Source: Anarhynchus alexandrinus
Taxonomy: Eukaryota; Chordata; Aves; Charadriiformes; Charadriidae
Direction: 5' to 3'
Length of the DNA stretch: 64,000 bases
NCBI GenBank assembly: GCA_008711295.1
Contig: VUYV01000088.1
Coordinates: forward strand, 2,869,812-2,933,811
Position numbers and translations under genes: made by a program. This document shows positions 63,627 through 64,000 of this stretch, in pieces (within the stretch, counting starts at the first letter, position 1; each line of letters begins with the position of its first letter). The notes beneath the pieces were generated by a model. The model was not told the DNA's origin. It saw only the letters and a list, made by a program, of their open reading frames with translations, and did no database searches.

Positions 63627-63854
63627 ATGGATGAAGATGGAGTCTTAATAGTAGTTACTGAAAACAGGTGGAAAGGAGGCTAGTGTGGGGTTTGTTTGTT
63701 TTGTAAGCTTAGAAACTATTAAAATAGATATTTTCTTCATCTTAAGCTTGTCCAGGGATTTACAGCATCCCTATCTCAGAAGAACAGAACTGCTTTGAGT
63801 GGAAGGAAATCTGCAAAAGATGGCCTGAAGCAGGAGCCCATGGCACCTTTGCAG
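63627..63854 (+). CDS. Candidate first coding exons of a divergent plus-strand gene (FAM228-like by position)
   Basis: Exon A, 63627-63667, begins ATG right after the acceptor-like TTTCTTTGTAAG and encodes MDEDGVLIVVTEN, donor ACAG|GTGGAA. Exon B, 63766-63854, follows acceptor GGATTTACAG and ends GCAG|GTAGGT. The phases fit (two bases plus one make Ser), giving SIPISEEQNCFEWKEICK, then RWPEAGAHGTFA with one base left. The Trp/Cys/Glu/Lys content looks like real protein. The intron is only 98 bp. In human a plus-strand FAM228 gene follows PFN4, which suggests but does not prove the identity; I cannot confirm it from sequence. The rest would lie beyond the window. Confidence 0.4.
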
Positions 63855-64000
63855 GTAGGTAGGATATATTGCTCATAGGAAGGTGTGTTGACTTGCTGAT
63901 ACTAAATTTGTAGCACCTCAGGTATCCAGATCTTCTTAAGTCCTCACTGTTTGCCTGTTTATTTTATATCAGAAAGTAGTTCAGTGCTAATCAGGGTGCG

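Overview
The window is avian nuclear DNA. The evidence is four truncated CR1 LINE copies with the bird-type 3' tail, compact intron/exon genes with GT-AG splice sites, CpG-island promoters, and a gene order matching human 2p23.3: FKBP1B(+), SF3B6(-), TP53I3(-), PFN4(-), then a plus-strand transcript unit. It is not bacterial. Nearly all short open frames are chance frames in introns or intergenic DNA, so I annotated by spliced homology, checking reading phase across every junction. Homology calls rest on recalled family sequences; no search was run.

Layout. 1-31890: about 32 kb with no supported exon. It is AT-rich, with one CR1 copy, CR1 and MIR/L2-like fossils, microsatellites and a decayed coding-like stretch near 17.5-18.0 kb. 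It is either a large FKBP1B intron or upstream sequence. 31282-31701: a solo LTR with a clean 6-bp target-site duplication. 31891-35380: the last two coding exons of FKBP1B (FKBP12.6, ryanodine-receptor partner) and its 3' UTR. 35.4-41.2 kb: intergenic, with one CR1 copy. 41373-45429 (minus): complete four-exon SF3B6, with a CR1 in intron 2 and a CpG-island promoter. 45660-46735: CR1 inserted just upstream of that promoter. 47274-51538 (minus): complete five-exon TP53I3 coding sequence (334 aa), with one GC-AG intron and a possible upstream exon at about 53.2 kb. 54760-60664 (minus): complete four-exon PFN4 (129 aa). 61720-62560: CpG island with outward-facing splice donors on both strands. 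63627-63854 (plus): two candidate coding exons of a divergent gene leaving the window, FAM228-like by synteny only.

The four genes do not form a pathway: a calcium-release-channel immunophilin, a spliceosomal branch-point protein, a p53-inducible quinone reductase and a testis-type profilin. The linkage is ancestral vertebrate synteny. The points most worth checking are an in-frame ORF encoding a membrane helix fused upstream of PFN4, the divergent gene at the right edge, the possible in-frame TP53I3 5' exon, the solo LTR, and the unlocated FKBP1B exons 1-2.
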